Below, piece by piece: positions 1 through 8,680 of a stretch of DNA of 64,000 nt. The stretch comes from Flavimaribacter sp024343425. Lineage in GTDB: Bacteria > Pseudomonadota > Alphaproteobacteria > Rhizobiales > Rhizobiaceae. Every line of letters starts with the position of its first letter. Position 1 is the first letter of the stretch. Under the pieces are notes generated by a model. It was given only the letters and a program-made list of their open reading frames with translations. It did no database searches and had not been told where the DNA came from. The DNA lies in NCBI GenBank assembly GCA_965227645.1, contig OZ245773.1, positions 3,658,001-3,722,000 of the forward strand, in the 5' to 3' direction. Position numbers and translations under genes: made by a program.

Positions 1-96
1 CATTGACAGCGCAAAACCGCCAAGGCTTGCACCAATAAATGCGCGGCGCCCGATGCCGTCACTCGAAAGATTCAATGCCTGCTTCTTGATTTCCAT
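1..96 (-). CDS. N-terminus of an exported Tat-type protein (partial)
   Basis: Only the first 32 codons lie in the window; the gene runs off the left edge. The start is the ATG at 96, preceded by an AAGGGA ribosome site. Residues 16-30 read GRRAFIGASLGGFAL: a twin-arginine pair followed by a hydrophobic stretch, as in Tat signal peptides. Many solute-binding proteins of TTT and TRAP importers, and some secreted oxidoreductases, begin this way. It lies 31 bases downstream of the GntR-type gene on the same strand and may be co-transcribed with it. The function of the mature protein cannot be seen. Confidence 0.6.
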   Translation of the reverse strand, partial: MEIKKQALNLSSDGIGRRAFIGASLGGFALSM

Positions 97-127
97 GGTT
101 CCCTTGCCTTGTTTTCTAAGTTGCAGT

Positions 128-826
128 TCAAATTGCGAGATCTTCAGTCTTGCCAAGTTCCGGACTATCCTGGCCCGTCAAAAGCAAACGGACCCGTCTC
201 TGAGACTCGATTAGATGCCGGCTCATACACGTGTGTATCGTTGCTTTGTCCTCCACCTCGAGAGCCTGCATGATCTCGTGATGCTCGCTTGATTCATCGC
301 CCCATACCGAACGACGCTTCCATAGATTGACCGAAATGAACGCCATCAAATCCTGCAGCCCGTCGAGTGTTTCAACCAGCAATGCATTTCCGGAGTTGGC
401 GTATATTAGCCTGTGAAATGCCCTGGCTTCCTTGCTGGAAGCTGCGAGATCGCCTCTGGTCCGATACTCCTCCACCCGATGCTGGATCAACTTGAGATTC
501 TCAAGCCAGCCGGAAACGCCTCGCTCCACTGCGAGCTCGGCAGCCCAAGGTTCCAGTCTTAGCCTAAGCTGAAATACGTCTTCGATGACTTCCGCAGTAA
601 GTGGCTGCACCACTACTGCCTTATAACCACGAGCAACAACCAGCCTGCCGCTCGCAAGAGAGCGCAACGCTTCACGCACTGGCGTTTTCGACATGCCATA
701 GCGATCCGCTATCTGTCGCTCTACCAACGGTTCTCCCGGCTTCAATTCGCCATTGAGAATCGCATCTTTCAGGCGGACAGCCAGCAAATCGCCCCGAGAC
801 AGAGCTCTAAGTTCATCCTCATTCAT
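128..826 (-). CDS. GntR/FadR-family transcriptional regulator (FCD domain)
   Basis: A 232-residue protein, the usual length for the FadR subgroup of GntR regulators. A winged helix-turn-helix occupies about residues 8-75 (LVERQIADRYGMSKTPVREALR). It is followed by an all-helical FCD ligand-binding domain (about 85-215) that keeps the metal-binding histidines in FHRLIY, SEHHEI and MSRHLIE. FCD regulators usually sense carboxylic acids bound through a metal ion. A TGGTATACCA palindrome lies 9 bases upstream of the start, so autoregulation is likely. The next gene on the strand encodes a Tat-exported protein, perhaps the binding protein of a transporter under its control. The effector is unknown. 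Confidence 0.88.
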   Translation of the reverse strand: MNEDELRALSRGDLLAVRLKDAILNGELKPGEPLVERQIADRYGMSKTPVREALRSLASGRLVVARGYKAVVVQPLTAEVIEDVFQLRLRLEPWAAELAVERGVSGWLENLKLIQHRVEEYRTRGDLAASSKEARAFHRLIYANSGNALLVETLDGLQDLMAFISVNLWKRRSVWGDESSEHHEIMQALEVEDKATIHTCMSRHLIESQRRVRLLLTGQDSPELGKTEDLAI

Positions 827-834
827 AGGTATAT

Positions 835-844
835 TGGTATACCA
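835..844. promoter_or_regulatory. Candidate GntR operator TGGTATACCA
   Basis: A perfect 10-base palindrome, TGGTATACCA, sits directly upstream of the GntR gene start. Operators of the FadR subgroup commonly have the form TNGTNNNACNA, which this fits. Its position next to the start codon suggests negative autoregulation. The IS21 remnant begins about 70 bases further upstream. Confidence 0.5.
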
Positions 845-914
845 TTATATTGGTGTGTCAAGGAATATTTCACAATCATTGTGAACCTGCTCGATTAACT
901 CGCATCGATGGAGC

Positions 915-1514
915 TGCCCGGCTATAGCTGAGCTTGAAGTGGGCAACCTGCAACTTCGTCCGCTCGTCGTCGATGATCGCCCAGTCCTCTGACCAGTCGA
1001 ATTGTAAGGCTTCACCGGGCTCGAACACCAGCGGCACCAAGGTCCCGCGACCGCTCGTCTGCTGCTCGCCGCTGCCAGTCCGCCTTCCACTCGCGCTCGA
1101 AAGCGGCCACCCGGCCATAGGAACCGTCATAGCCGAGGCTCACCAGATCGGCATGCAACTGCTTGATCGTCCGTTTCTGCTTGCGTGATTTGGTGGTCTC
1201 TGCGCGTAGCCAGGCCGACAGCTTGTCGGCAAAAGCATCGAGTTTGCTGGGCCGTTCGGGAACCTTGAATACGGGTTCAACCGTATCGGTGCGCAAATAC
1301 CTGCGGACCGTGTTCCGGGACAATCCCGTGCGCCGGGATATCTCCCGGATCGAAAGCTGGTCACGAAAATGCCAGCGTCTGATAACGCTGAACAACGCCA
1401 TGTCTATCACTCTGTATTCCCCCGCCAACATCACACAGGAGTGGGTTCAAACATCGGTCAGTTCTCAGTGAAAAAATCGCGCCTTACCGGGTCAGTTCTC
1501 GGTGAAAATCAACA
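915..1514 (-). pseudogene. istA: IS21-family istA remnant with one terminal end
   Basis: Reading from about 1404 downward, the first part matches the N-terminus of the IS21 transposase IstA: a helix-turn-helix (QLSIREISRRTGLSRNTVRR) and the GYDGSYGRVAAFEREWK block. A frameshift near 1065-1085 moves the homology into another frame, with PLVFEPGEALQFDWSEDW (first catalytic Asp) and KLQVAHFKLSYSRA. It then stops abruptly at about 915. The rest of IstA and all of istB are missing. Two 20-base terminal repeats typical of IS21 ends lie at 1456-1475 and 1490-1509, sharing ggtcagttctc-gtgaaaa, and the outer tip is at 1514. The element is dead: frameshifted and truncated. Confidence 0.85.
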
Positions 1515-1702
1515 TACCACGGCAACCACGACCAATTGTGCCGCCACCATGCCGACTTCGTCTGCGCCTACAAGTTCACTCATAGCCTTAAGACACTTGG
1601 GGTCTTACGCCCTCATAGCTTATCTGCAAACGTTGGCCTTCCAGCCAGAGCGCTTCAATCTCAACCTGTACCATCAAATGCCACCACTAAATATCCAAGC
1701 CA
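1515..1702 (+). pseudogene. IS481-type transposase C-terminal remnant
   Basis: The three forward frames together preserve the tail of an IS481-like integrase. HHADFVCAYKFTHSLKTLG appears in one frame, LICKRW in another and QPERFNLNLYHQMPPLN in the third. These resemble the family's AYNFAKRLKTL, ICKCW and EPERF-NP-H blocks. At least two frameshifts separate them. The homology begins exactly where the IS21 tip ends, suggesting the IS21 copy inserted into an older IS481-like element. No intact gene remains between here and the TctA stop at 1723. Confidence 0.55.
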
Positions 1703-1722
1703 TAAGTTTAGCTGAAGGCCGT

Positions 1723-3234
1723 TCAATGGCTGGTGGACTGCGGCGTGCGCGCGCTTCGTTTCATATTTATGTAACGCCGCACCAGCATGAAGATTGCCGT
1801 CAGGATCAGCATACCGAGTACGATCGGACGGGAAAGAATGAAGGTGATGTCGCCGCCCGCCAGCTGGAAGCTTCGCAACAACTCGCCTTCCGCTGCATTG
1901 CCCAGCAGCAGGCCGATCACCATTGGTGCAACTGGATAATTGTATCGTCCTAGATAGCAGCCGGCCAAACCGGCCAGAACGACGGTAACCGGACCCGCTA
2001 TATTGCTGGTCAAGGCATAGGAACCAAGAATGGTCAGCGTCAGAACGATCGGAACCAATATTCTAGAGGGCACCGATACGAGGCGGCCCGCCAGCGGGAT
2101 GAAAGCCAGCCCGATAGCGAATAGCGCCAATACCTGAACAAAGTTTCCGATGATGATCGCGTAGACAATGTGCTGGTTCTCCGCGAGAAAACGCGGCCCC
2201 CCGGTTACATTGTGCATAGCAAGCGCACCCAACATGACGGCGCCGGCGGACCCGCCGGGTATGCCAAGCGCCAGCAAGGTTCCAAGAGACCCGCCTTCCG
2301 AACTGCTATTGGCCGATTCCGCGGCGATGATGCCCTCTGGATCGCCCTTTCCGAACATCCCATCTGGCCGCTTGGCCGCCGCATAGGATACCAGGCTCGC
2401 TATGGCTGCGCCAACACCGGGCAGCGCCCCGATGCCGACGCCGATTAATCCGCCCCGCAATAGTGTGACGGGATAGCCGAAAGCCGACCTGAAACCTTCC
2501 AATATCCGCCTGACACTGGTGCCGCGCGCACTGGCATCGACGATGATGTATTCGCGACGCAACAGGCCGAACAGTTCCGGGGCGGCGAACAACCCTATCA
2601 TCGCCGGAACGATAGGTATGCCGTCGAGCAGGTGCATCGAACCGAGCGTACCGCGCTCCAACCCTTCCGCACTGATTCCGATAGTGCCGAGCAAAAGTCC
2701 GGTGATGCCGGTCAAAAGGCCTTTCCATAGGTTGCCGTCGCTAAGCACCGCGATCAGTGCGATGCCCCAAACAATAAGCATAAACATTTCGGGCGGACCG
2801 AGCATGAGGACCCAGCCGGCTATGCTGTCGATCAGGAGAAAAAGTACTATGTAGCCGATCAGGCTTCCTGTCGCCGATGCCGCCAACCCCAGGCCCAGTG
2901 CTTCGTTGTGGCGTCCCTTCAGCGTCATGGGATAGCCATCGAAACAGGTGGCCACTGATCCCGCCGTTCCCGGAACATTCATCAGCACCGCCGGTATTGC
3001 CGTGCCAAATGCTCCGCCGGTAAAGATCGCCGTCAACAGGAGAACCGCAGAAATCAGGTCCATTCCGAAGGTGGCAGGCAGGCAAACAGCCATTGCGATC
3101 GGTATGGACAAGCCCGGAATCGCGCCGAATACCAGTCCGATCAGAATGCCGACAGGTACGACGGTCCAGACCAGCGGATTGGAAAAAAGAAGCGACGACG
3201 CTTCCAATACGCTGGCTCCGTCGATCAGGTCCAT
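1723..3234 (-). CDS. tctA: TTT transporter large membrane subunit TctA
   Basis: A 503-residue TctA-family protein, the large subunit (about 12 membrane segments) of a tripartite tricarboxylate transporter. It imports carboxylates by ion symport together with TctB and the binding protein TctC. The glycine-rich TctA block GTAGSVATCFDGYPM is present, and SSEGGSLGTLLALGIPGG recurs in the second half, reflecting the internal duplication of the family. The ATG at 3234 overlaps the TctB stop (TAATG), which fixes the start; a longer upstream frame shows no TctA homology and lies inside tctB. It is the last gene of the hydro-lyase/TctCBA operon. The substrate is inferred to be a hydroxy di- or tricarboxylate. 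Confidence 0.92.
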   Translation of the reverse strand: MDLIDGASVLEASSLLFSNPLVWTVVPVGILIGLVFGAIPGLSIPIAMAVCLPATFGMDLISAVLLLTAIFTGGAFGTAIPAVLMNVPGTAGSVATCFDGYPMTLKGRHNEALGLGLAASATGSLIGYIVLFLLIDSIAGWVLMLGPPEMFMLIVWGIALIAVLSDGNLWKGLLTGITGLLLGTIGISAEGLERGTLGSMHLLDGIPIVPAMIGLFAAPELFGLLRREYIIVDASARGTSVRRILEGFRSAFGYPVTLLRGGLIGVGIGALPGVGAAIASLVSYAAAKRPDGMFGKGDPEGIIAAESANSSSEGGSLGTLLALGIPGGSAGAVMLGALAMHNVTGGPRFLAENQHIVYAIIIGNFVQVLALFAIGLAFIPLAGRLVSVPSRILVPIVLTLTILGSYALTSNIAGPVTVVLAGLAGCYLGRYNYPVAPMVIGLLLGNAAEGELLRSFQLAGGDITFILSRPIVLGMLILTAIFMLVRRYINMKRSARTPQSTSH

Positions 3235-3773
3235 TAGAACGTCCCGACGAGAAATACAGGGATGTGGATATAGAATGCCGTCTTCATTCCCCACACCACC
3301 GCAATCGCAATCCCAACAGGAGCCACGAGCAAACCGAAAATTCCGCGGACACCGAGAATGGCAAGGCTGGAGGAGAGGAATAAAGCGGTGGCGAGATCCA
3401 GCCCAAGCAGGTCGAGGCAGTAGGCATAGGCGAGCAGACAGACGGCGATCCCCGCAAAGCGCCAATCATAGACATCTCTGCCTTCATCTGCTGTACCTTC
3501 TACGGATGGATAGGTGGGCGATGCGCGATCCGGTCCGGATCGGCGAAAAAGCACCGTGCCGACAATCACGAGACCAGCGACGATCGCGGCTACGGTCAGG
3601 GGCACGATCAGGATCAGGTTCTCGACCCGGGTAGACCGACTGGCGGCATCGAGAAGATAAAGCCCGATGCCCGCCAGAATGAGCGCAACGGGAAGGATTT
3701 CTTCCCATTGCCGTTTCACGATACCGTATCCGCCTCCGCCATCACCCGGCGGAGACCGTCTGACATTCGGCAT
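3234..3773 (-). CDS. tctB: TTT transporter small membrane subunit TctB
   Basis: A 179-residue protein with about four hydrophobic segments, which together with its place between tctC and tctA marks it as the TctB subunit. The first segment follows a short polar N-terminus and reads ILPVALILAGIGLYLLDAA. TctB forms the membrane complex with TctA. The start at 3773 lies two bases after the tctC stop, and the stop overlaps the tctA start by one base, so translation is coupled. TctB sequences are poorly conserved, so the assignment rests mostly on context and topology. Confidence 0.88.
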   Translation of the reverse strand: MPNVRRSPPGDGGGGYGIVKRQWEEILPVALILAGIGLYLLDAASRSTRVENLILIVPLTVAAIVAGLVIVGTVLFRRSGPDRASPTYPSVEGTADEGRDVYDWRFAGIAVCLLAYAYCLDLLGLDLATALFLSSSLAILGVRGIFGLLVAPVGIAIAVVWGMKTAFYIHIPVFLVGTF

Positions 3774-3775
3774 AG

Positions 3776-4768
3776 CTATTCCTGCAGACGATCCGCGACC
3801 GAGGCGAGGATATCGTAATTGTTATTGACGATTTCGGTTGTCCGTTCCATACCGTTCCACTCACTGCCGATGTTGGCTTCCGACAGTGCCTTTTTGCAAT
3901 CGGGACGCGCAAGCGCGCGCTCATATGCCGACAAGAAAACCGCGACTCTGTCGGGATGCGTCTGGGGCAAGGACGCGTGGCTGATAAGTGTACGCACATC
4001 CGCGTCGAGCACCTTCATCTGCGTATCGCGTTCAGCCAGGACTTCAACAATGGTCGGCGCGTCCCAAGCCGGAAGGGGCGATTGAGCAAATACGGCAATC
4101 GGACGGATGGAATCGCGGATCGGCTCGGTACCCTGTGCCGAAATGATCGACATCGCCACCTGATTCCCGGCCAAAGCCGTTCGCGCCGCTCCACCTCCGT
4201 CAAAGGATACGAGCCGAATATTTTCAGCGGGCAACCCCAGTGCGTCCATCATCAGCAAAATCGACAGATGACCGCCATCGCCACGCAGGATACCCGCGCT
4301 TACCTCTCCCGGCCTTCCCAGCGCCTCAACCAAATCAGAAAAATTCTGATAGGGCTGATTGGCGTTTACCGACAGCATGTAGGTGTCGAGCCATTGCGCA
4401 TTGAGGAATGCATAATCGTCCCAGGAGAAACTGCCGCGCTTGGTCAGCACCTGATTCGCCAGATGGGGCGTTGCCGCCGTTACCAGGAAGTTCGAGCCGT
4501 CATCAGGCTGCGTGAGGAACCAGGTATGGCCCGCAATGCCGCCTCCGCCGGGCCGGTTGATCACATTGACCGGCACGCCGAGTTCCTCGGCAATATAGGG
4601 TGCGGTGGCTCGCGACATGCGGTCCGCGCTGCCACCGGTATCGAAGGGGACCACCAGAGTCACTCGAGGCAAGTGGTATTTCTGCCATGCCCGGGCTGTA
4701 TCCGGCAAAACAGCCATACCTGCCGCGGCCATGGCGGTTCCCATAAAATGTCGTCTTGAAAATGTCAT
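3776..4768 (-). CDS. tctC: TTT transporter solute-binding protein TctC (Bug family)
   Basis: A 330-residue periplasmic binding protein of the Bug/TctC family. It starts with a Tat-like signal (FSRRHFMG, then a hydrophobic stretch to about residue 26). The mature part has the family's VTLVVPFDTGGSADRMSR block and the VNVINRPGGGGIAGH loop. It would capture a carboxylate for the TctA-TctB membrane complex encoded immediately downstream. It sits 60 bases after the hydro-lyase small-subunit gene. That arrangement suggests the imported acid is the substrate, or becomes the substrate, of that enzyme. Confidence 0.92.
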   Translation of the reverse strand: MTFSRRHFMGTAMAAAGMAVLPDTARAWQKYHLPRVTLVVPFDTGGSADRMSRATAPYIAEELGVPVNVINRPGGGGIAGHTWFLTQPDDGSNFLVTAATPHLANQVLTKRGSFSWDDYAFLNAQWLDTYMLSVNANQPYQNFSDLVEALGRPGEVSAGILRGDGGHLSILLMMDALGLPAENIRLVSFDGGGAARTALAGNQVAMSIISAQGTEPIRDSIRPIAVFAQSPLPAWDAPTIVEVLAERDTQMKVLDADVRTLISHASLPQTHPDRVAVFLSAYERALARPDCKKALSEANIGSEWNGMERTTEIVNNNYDILASVADRLQE

Positions 4769-4828
4769 CAGTCATCCTCCCTTGATTTCCTGTTGCCCAG
4801 TCTAACGGGTCCGGTGCGATGTCCGGAA

Positions 4829-5320
4829 TTATCGAGATTGGTGGCGCTCCTTCATCAGAGCTACCAGCCCGCCGGCGGAAACTATGCGCATGACCGAATC
4901 GGGCAGCGGGCGGGCATGAAAACTTTTGCCGCCGGTTTCGATCAGTCCATTCGCAGCGTTTACCCGGGCCAAGTCTCCGTCCTTGACCGCGTCCACCGCT
5001 TCGGGGCATATTATTGCCGACAAACCGATGTTGACGGCATTGCGAAAGAAGATCCGCGAAAAACTTCTGCCGACCACACAGTCAATTCCGGTTGCCTTGA
5101 TCGCCAGCGCCGCACTTTCCCGGGAACTTCCGCAACCGAAATTCCGGCCGGCAACTATCACATCTCCCGGCGAAACCCTTTCGTGAAAATTCGTGCAGAT
5201 CGCCTCCAGGCAATGGCGCGCAAGATATTCGGGATCGCTATTGGCCAGATGCCGCCCTGCAATAATGACGTCGGTGTCGATATCGTCGCCCAGCTTGTGA
5301 ATTCTGACGGAAGCGTTCAC
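4829..5320 (-). CDS. Aconitase/LeuD-type hydro-lyase small subunit
   Basis: A 163-residue protein of the LeuD/HacB small-subunit family, the swivel domain of the two-subunit aconitase superfamily. The key loop NFGCGSSRESAALAIKA, which binds the substrate carboxylate, is intact, as are the N-terminal DDIDTDVIIAGRHL and the FFRNAVNIGL segment. Its length fits archaeal-type LeuD, homoaconitase and dimethylmalate dehydratase small subunits. The start overlaps the large-subunit stop by four bases (ATGA), implying coupled translation. Because it sits with a transporter and a BKACE enzyme rather than leucine genes, a catabolic dehydratase or isomerase for a branched malate-type acid is more likely than leucine synthesis. 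Confidence 0.85.
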   Translation of the reverse strand: MNASVRIHKLGDDIDTDVIIAGRHLANSDPEYLARHCLEAICTNFHERVSPGDVIVAGRNFGCGSSRESAALAIKATGIDCVVGRSFSRIFFRNAVNIGLSAIICPEAVDAVKDGDLARVNAANGLIETGGKSFHARPLPDSVMRIVSAGGLVALMKERHQSR

Positions 5321-6579
5321 TGCAGGAACTCCCGGGGATCAGTAATCCTGCCGGTGATAGCGCTGGATGCCGCCACAAAGGGGCTGGCGAGGTAGATCCG
5401 CGCATCGGGATGGCCCATGCGGCCTCGGAAGTTTCGATTGTGGGTGGTCAGGCAGGTCTCGTTTTCCGCCATCGTACCCATATGCCAACCGGCGCACGGA
5501 CCGCATCCGGGAGGGTTGATGATGGCTCCGGCTTCATCGAGGATCGCCAATGTGCCGTCGCGCATCGCTTGCTGATAGGTGCGGCGGGAAGCCGGCGTCA
5601 CTATGAAACGGAGGTTTTTGTCGCATTTCCGTTTTTCCAGAATTTTCGCCGCCTGATGCAAATCCTCAATCCGTCCGTTCGTACAGGTTCCGATATTGAC
5701 CTGATCGAGTTGAGTGCCGGCAACCGAATCGACCGACACGACACTGTCTGGCGCGTTTGGAATGGCAATCTGGGGCGAAAGGACATTGGCATCGATCTCT
5801 ATCAATCGGGAATATAATGCATCCGGGTCGGCGGAAACCGCGCCGGAAGTATCCACCCCCCGTTCTGCAAGCCAGGACAATGTGTCGTCACGCGGTGCGA
5901 TGACCCCGGTTTTCGCTCCCATCTCCACCGCCATATTGGTCAACGTGGCCCGCTCGCAGGCCGAAAAGGCGTCCAGGGCGGAGCCGTCATACTCGATTGA
6001 CATGTAATCGGCTCCGGTAACGCCGATTTCCTTGAGCAATGCAAGCGTCAGGTCCTTGGTGGTCAGTGCCGGGGAGGGTGCGCCGTTGAAACGTGCAAGG
6101 AGAGTTTCCGGTACCTGCAGCCATGTTTCGCCGAATGCGAAGATATAGGCCATATCCGTAGAACCCATGGGAATGCCGACCGCGCCGAACGCACCGATCG
6201 TTGCCGCATGGGAATCGCCGTTGCAGATCAGGGCGCCGGGTTGCACCAACCCCTCCTCCGGCAAGACGACATGGTCCATCCCTTCGCCGTGGCCGAAGAA
6301 CAGCTTAACACCCTGCTCTCGGCATAATCGCCCAAGCTCGGCGACATTTCCGGCTATCTGGGCATTATTGAAGGGTGCATGGCGGCCCGCCACGAAGCAG
6401 ATCCGTTCGGGGTCGAAAAACCGGACCGGACCGGCCTCTCGCATCTGCTTGATGGCGAGGGGCCCAGACAGATCATTGGCTACCGCCAGATCGACTTGCG
6501 CGACTACGATGTCGCCGGCGGCGACGTCGCGCCGTCCCGAGGCCCTGGCCAGTACTTTTTCGACGATCGTTTGTCCCAA
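5317..6579 (-). CDS. Aconitase/LeuC-type hydro-lyase large subunit
   Basis: About 420 residues of the LeuC/HacA large-subunit family. The three 4Fe-4S cysteines are visible in NIGTCTNGRIEDL and INPPGCGPCAGWHMG. The active-site block ICNGDSHAATIGAFGAVGIPMGSTDMA is intact. It would dehydrate or isomerise a hydroxy-dicarboxylate with the small subunit encoded next. The start is uncertain: the preferred TTG at 6579 has GGGAA seven bases upstream and begins LGQTIVEKVLARASG, as in relatives. An alternative TTG at 6615 lies against the operator and lacks a ribosome site. It is the first gene of the minus-strand operon, under the 6619-6634 operator. Exact substrate unknown. Confidence 0.85.
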   Translation of the reverse strand: MGQTIVEKVLARASGRRDVAAGDIVVAQVDLAVANDLSGPLAIKQMREAGPVRFFDPERICFVAGRHAPFNNAQIAGNVAELGRLCREQGVKLFFGHGEGMDHVVLPEEGLVQPGALICNGDSHAATIGAFGAVGIPMGSTDMAYIFAFGETWLQVPETLLARFNGAPSPALTTKDLTLALLKEIGVTGADYMSIEYDGSALDAFSACERATLTNMAVEMGAKTGVIAPRDDTLSWLAERGVDTSGAVSADPDALYSRLIEIDANVLSPQIAIPNAPDSVVSVDSVAGTQLDQVNIGTCTNGRIEDLHQAAKILEKRKCDKNLRFIVTPASRRTYQQAMRDGTLAILDEAGAIINPPGCGPCAGWHMGTMAENETCLTTHNRNFRGRMGHPDARIYLASPFVAASSAITGRITDPREFLQ

Positions 6580-6618
6580 TTTCCGGTTCCCGCTATTCAA
6601 AGCCAAAGTGGACAAATT

Positions 6619-6634
6619 ATGATAACGTTAACAT
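6619..6634. promoter_or_regulatory. LacI-type operator ATGATAACGTTAACAT
   Basis: A 16-base near-perfect palindrome centred on CG, of the GntR/LacI class (compare ATGTTACCGGTAACAT). It lies between the divergent hydro-lyase operon and the LacI gene. A matching TGTTAA-TTAACA site stands before the BKACE gene at 8681-8694, so the LacI protein encoded at 6712 probably controls both promoters. Confidence 0.65.
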
Positions 6635-6665
6635 ATTGACATTCAGCCTGTTCTCGACGCGAATG

Positions 6666-6681
6666 TCAATAGCGTTTACTG
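6666..6681. promoter_or_regulatory. Weak second operator-like site
   Basis: TCAATAGCGTTTACTG is an imperfect copy of the 6619-6634 palindrome, with its CG centre 47 bases away. It could be an auxiliary site for looping or autoregulation of the LacI gene at 6712. Only about half of the consensus positions match, so this is tentative. Confidence 0.3.
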
Positions 6682-6711
6682 AATGTCTCCACACGAAGGT
6701 GATCCCGCCAC

Positions 6712-7725
6712 ATGGCCAAGCAGAAACCGTTCGAGGCAACCATCGGTGACGTTGCGCAAGCCGCCAGAGTTTCGCTGATGACGGTATCTCGGACGCTTCA
6801 CCAACCGCAGAAAGTTGCCGCCAAGACGCGCGAGCGGGTCCATGCCGCCATCGCTGAACTGGGCTACGTCCCAAATGCGATGGCCAGCGGAATTCGTTCC
6901 AAGAATTCCAAGACCGTCGTTCTTCTAATACCCAATACGCAAAATCCGCTATTTGCGGCAACCGCTCACGGGATTATCCGTCAATTGCGCTCCCGGAACA
7001 TTTCGGTTCTGATCTGCGATGTTGGATATTCCATGGAAGAGGAGGAGCGCGTTCTGGCCGGTCTGCTCCCTCGTCGCCCCACCGGAATTGTCCTGCATTC
7101 AACCTCCCATACGAGCGGCACGAGGGAGATGCTGCGCCGCTCGAGGATACCGGTTGTCGAGATCGGTGATCTGTGTAAAGACCCGATCGACAGCGTCGTC
7201 AGTTACTCGAATGAACAGGCTGGCTTCGTGATGAGCGAATATCTGGTCAATCGCGGATATCGGAACATCGGATTTGTCGGCCTGCGGATTCGGGACAGCG
7301 ACCGCGCGGCGAAACGCCGTAGAGGCTATTTGCGGGCGCTGGAACAGGCGGGAATTGCGCCAAATCCGCAATATATCCTGGAAACGACTTCCGGCTATGG
7401 GGCCGGCGCCCGGGCGCTGGTATCGCTCGTCGAGCGCAGCCCGGCGGTGGACGCCATTTTCTTCTCAGGCGACGTTCATGCAATCGGCGCGGTTCTGGAG
7501 AGCAATCGCCGGGGATGGAAAATCCCAGAAAATGTCGCAATCGCAGGCTTCGACGACTATGAAATTGCCGAACATATCTATCCTTCACTCACGACCTTGA
7601 CGATCCCGCGCGTTGAAATCGGGGAAAGGGCCGGCGAGGTCATCCTCTCCCGGCTGGATGAGGAATCAGCAGAGCCGACGATACTCAATCTGGGGTTTTC
7701 GCTTTCGGTCCGCTCCTCCACCTGA
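6712..7725 (+). CDS. LacI-family transcriptional regulator
   Basis: A 337-residue LacI/GalR-family regulator. The N-terminal helix-turn-helix is at about residues 10-58 (IGDVAQAARVSLMTVSRTLHQP with the hinge helix NAMASGIRS). A periplasmic-binding-protein-like effector domain fills the rest, with AIFFSGDVHAIGAV and VAIAGFDDYEIAEHIYPSLTT. It most resembles the gluconate-repressor subgroup, which binds ATGTTA-CG-TAACAT sites; such sites lie upstream of its own divergent operon and of the BKACE gene. It likely represses the hydro-lyase/TctCBA operon and the BKACE gene until an acid intermediate binds. Confidence 0.92.
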   Translation: MAKQKPFEATIGDVAQAARVSLMTVSRTLHQPQKVAAKTRERVHAAIAELGYVPNAMASGIRSKNSKTVVLLIPNTQNPLFAATAHGIIRQLRSRNISVLICDVGYSMEEEERVLAGLLPRRPTGIVLHSTSHTSGTREMLRRSRIPVVEIGDLCKDPIDSVVSYSNEQAGFVMSEYLVNRGYRNIGFVGLRIRDSDRAAKRRRGYLRALEQAGIAPNPQYILETTSGYGAGARALVSLVERSPAVDAIFFSGDVHAIGAVLESNRRGWKIPENVAIAGFDDYEIAEHIYPSLTTLTIPRVEIGERAGEVILSRLDEESAEPTILNLGFSLSVRSST

Positions 7726-7736
7726 TCCGGTCGATC

Positions 7737-8573
7737 CTAGAGGGCCGGTATGCCCAGCATTTGTCGTGCGGACGCCGGATCGGCAACCGGCCTGCCCCAG
7801 ATTTTCGCCGTTTCCACCCATTGGGTCACCAACTCGGCATTGCTTTCGGCAGGTATCTGGGAGGTGCGCATCGGCGTATCCTCCATGCCAGTGCGTATGT
7901 GGCCGCCAAGCGAGAACGACGCCATCGCCATGCGCAGGTAATCCTCATGCGACGCGGATTGGCAGATCACGCCCCACTCCAGCCCTCGCGGCAACCGGCT
8001 CACCATCATGCCGAGCAACTCGGTGTTGGGCGGCATGCCGCCGGTCAGGCCAAAGCCGAACTGGACCAGCGAGGGAACGGGTATCAGACCACGCTCGACA
8101 TAATGTCCCAGCAGATACAGATTGCCGGTGTCGACGATTTCGATCTCCGGTCTCGTTCCGTTTTCCAGCATGAGCCTAGCACTGCGCTCCAGATAGGCGG
8201 GACGATTGTCGTATAGTCGGAAGCCGGTGTTGAAGGACCCGCAGGACAGGGATGCCATTTCGCCGCCACCATCGCGAACGATCGCCAACCGTGTTTCATG
8301 GTCGGCCTTGCCACCATCATCACCGGCCGAGAAATTGATGATGACATCGCTGCCCCGTTTGCGGATTTCCTTGCAGATTTCCCGGTGCCGACCCGGATCA
8401 GAAGTGGTTTCACCGTTCTCGTCGCGTGCGTGAATATGAACGATCGCGGCACCGGCCCGCCATGAAGCGATCGCGCAATCAACAAGCTCCCGAGGCGTAG
8501 CCGGTTGATACGGGCTTCGCGCTTTCGGTTTGCCGCCCCCGGTAATCGCGGCAGTGATAATCAATGGTCTCAC
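7737..8573 (-). CDS. BKACE (DUF849) beta-keto acid cleavage enzyme
   Basis: About 278 residues of the beta-keto acid cleavage enzyme family, zinc enzymes that condense a beta-keto acid with acetyl-CoA and release acetoacetate plus a new CoA ester. PLIITAAITGGG opens the TIM barrel; AIVHIHARDENGET holds the two zinc histidines; FGFGLTGGMPP and GGHIRTGMEDT are further active-site blocks. The preferred start is the GTG at 8573, with GGGGAG six bases upstream; an ATG at 8654 would add 27 residues without family resemblance. It converges with the LacI gene and carries a matching operator upstream, which places it in the same regulon as the hydro-lyase operon. Confidence 0.88.
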   Translation of the reverse strand: MRPLIITAAITGGGKPKARSPYQPATPRELVDCAIASWRAGAAIVHIHARDENGETTSDPGRHREICKEIRKRGSDVIINFSAGDDGGKADHETRLAIVRDGGGEMASLSCGSFNTGFRLYDNRPAYLERSARLMLENGTRPEIEIVDTGNLYLLGHYVERGLIPVPSLVQFGFGLTGGMPPNTELLGMMVSRLPRGLEWGVICQSASHEDYLRMAMASFSLGGHIRTGMEDTPMRTSQIPAESNAELVTQWVETAKIWGRPVADPASARQMLGIPAL

Positions 8574-8680
8574 CGATTTCTCCCCGGATATTCGAATACG
8601 CACGCGGTGGCGTAGAACGCGAACAGTAACCAAGTCGCTAATCGCAACCGCCATTCACCAACATCTATGATGTGTACAAA

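Noticed and set aside
3235..3465. N-terminal extension of TctA
   Set aside because: The extra 77 residues are Arg/Cys/Pro-rich and lie inside tctB; the TAATG overlap marks the true start.
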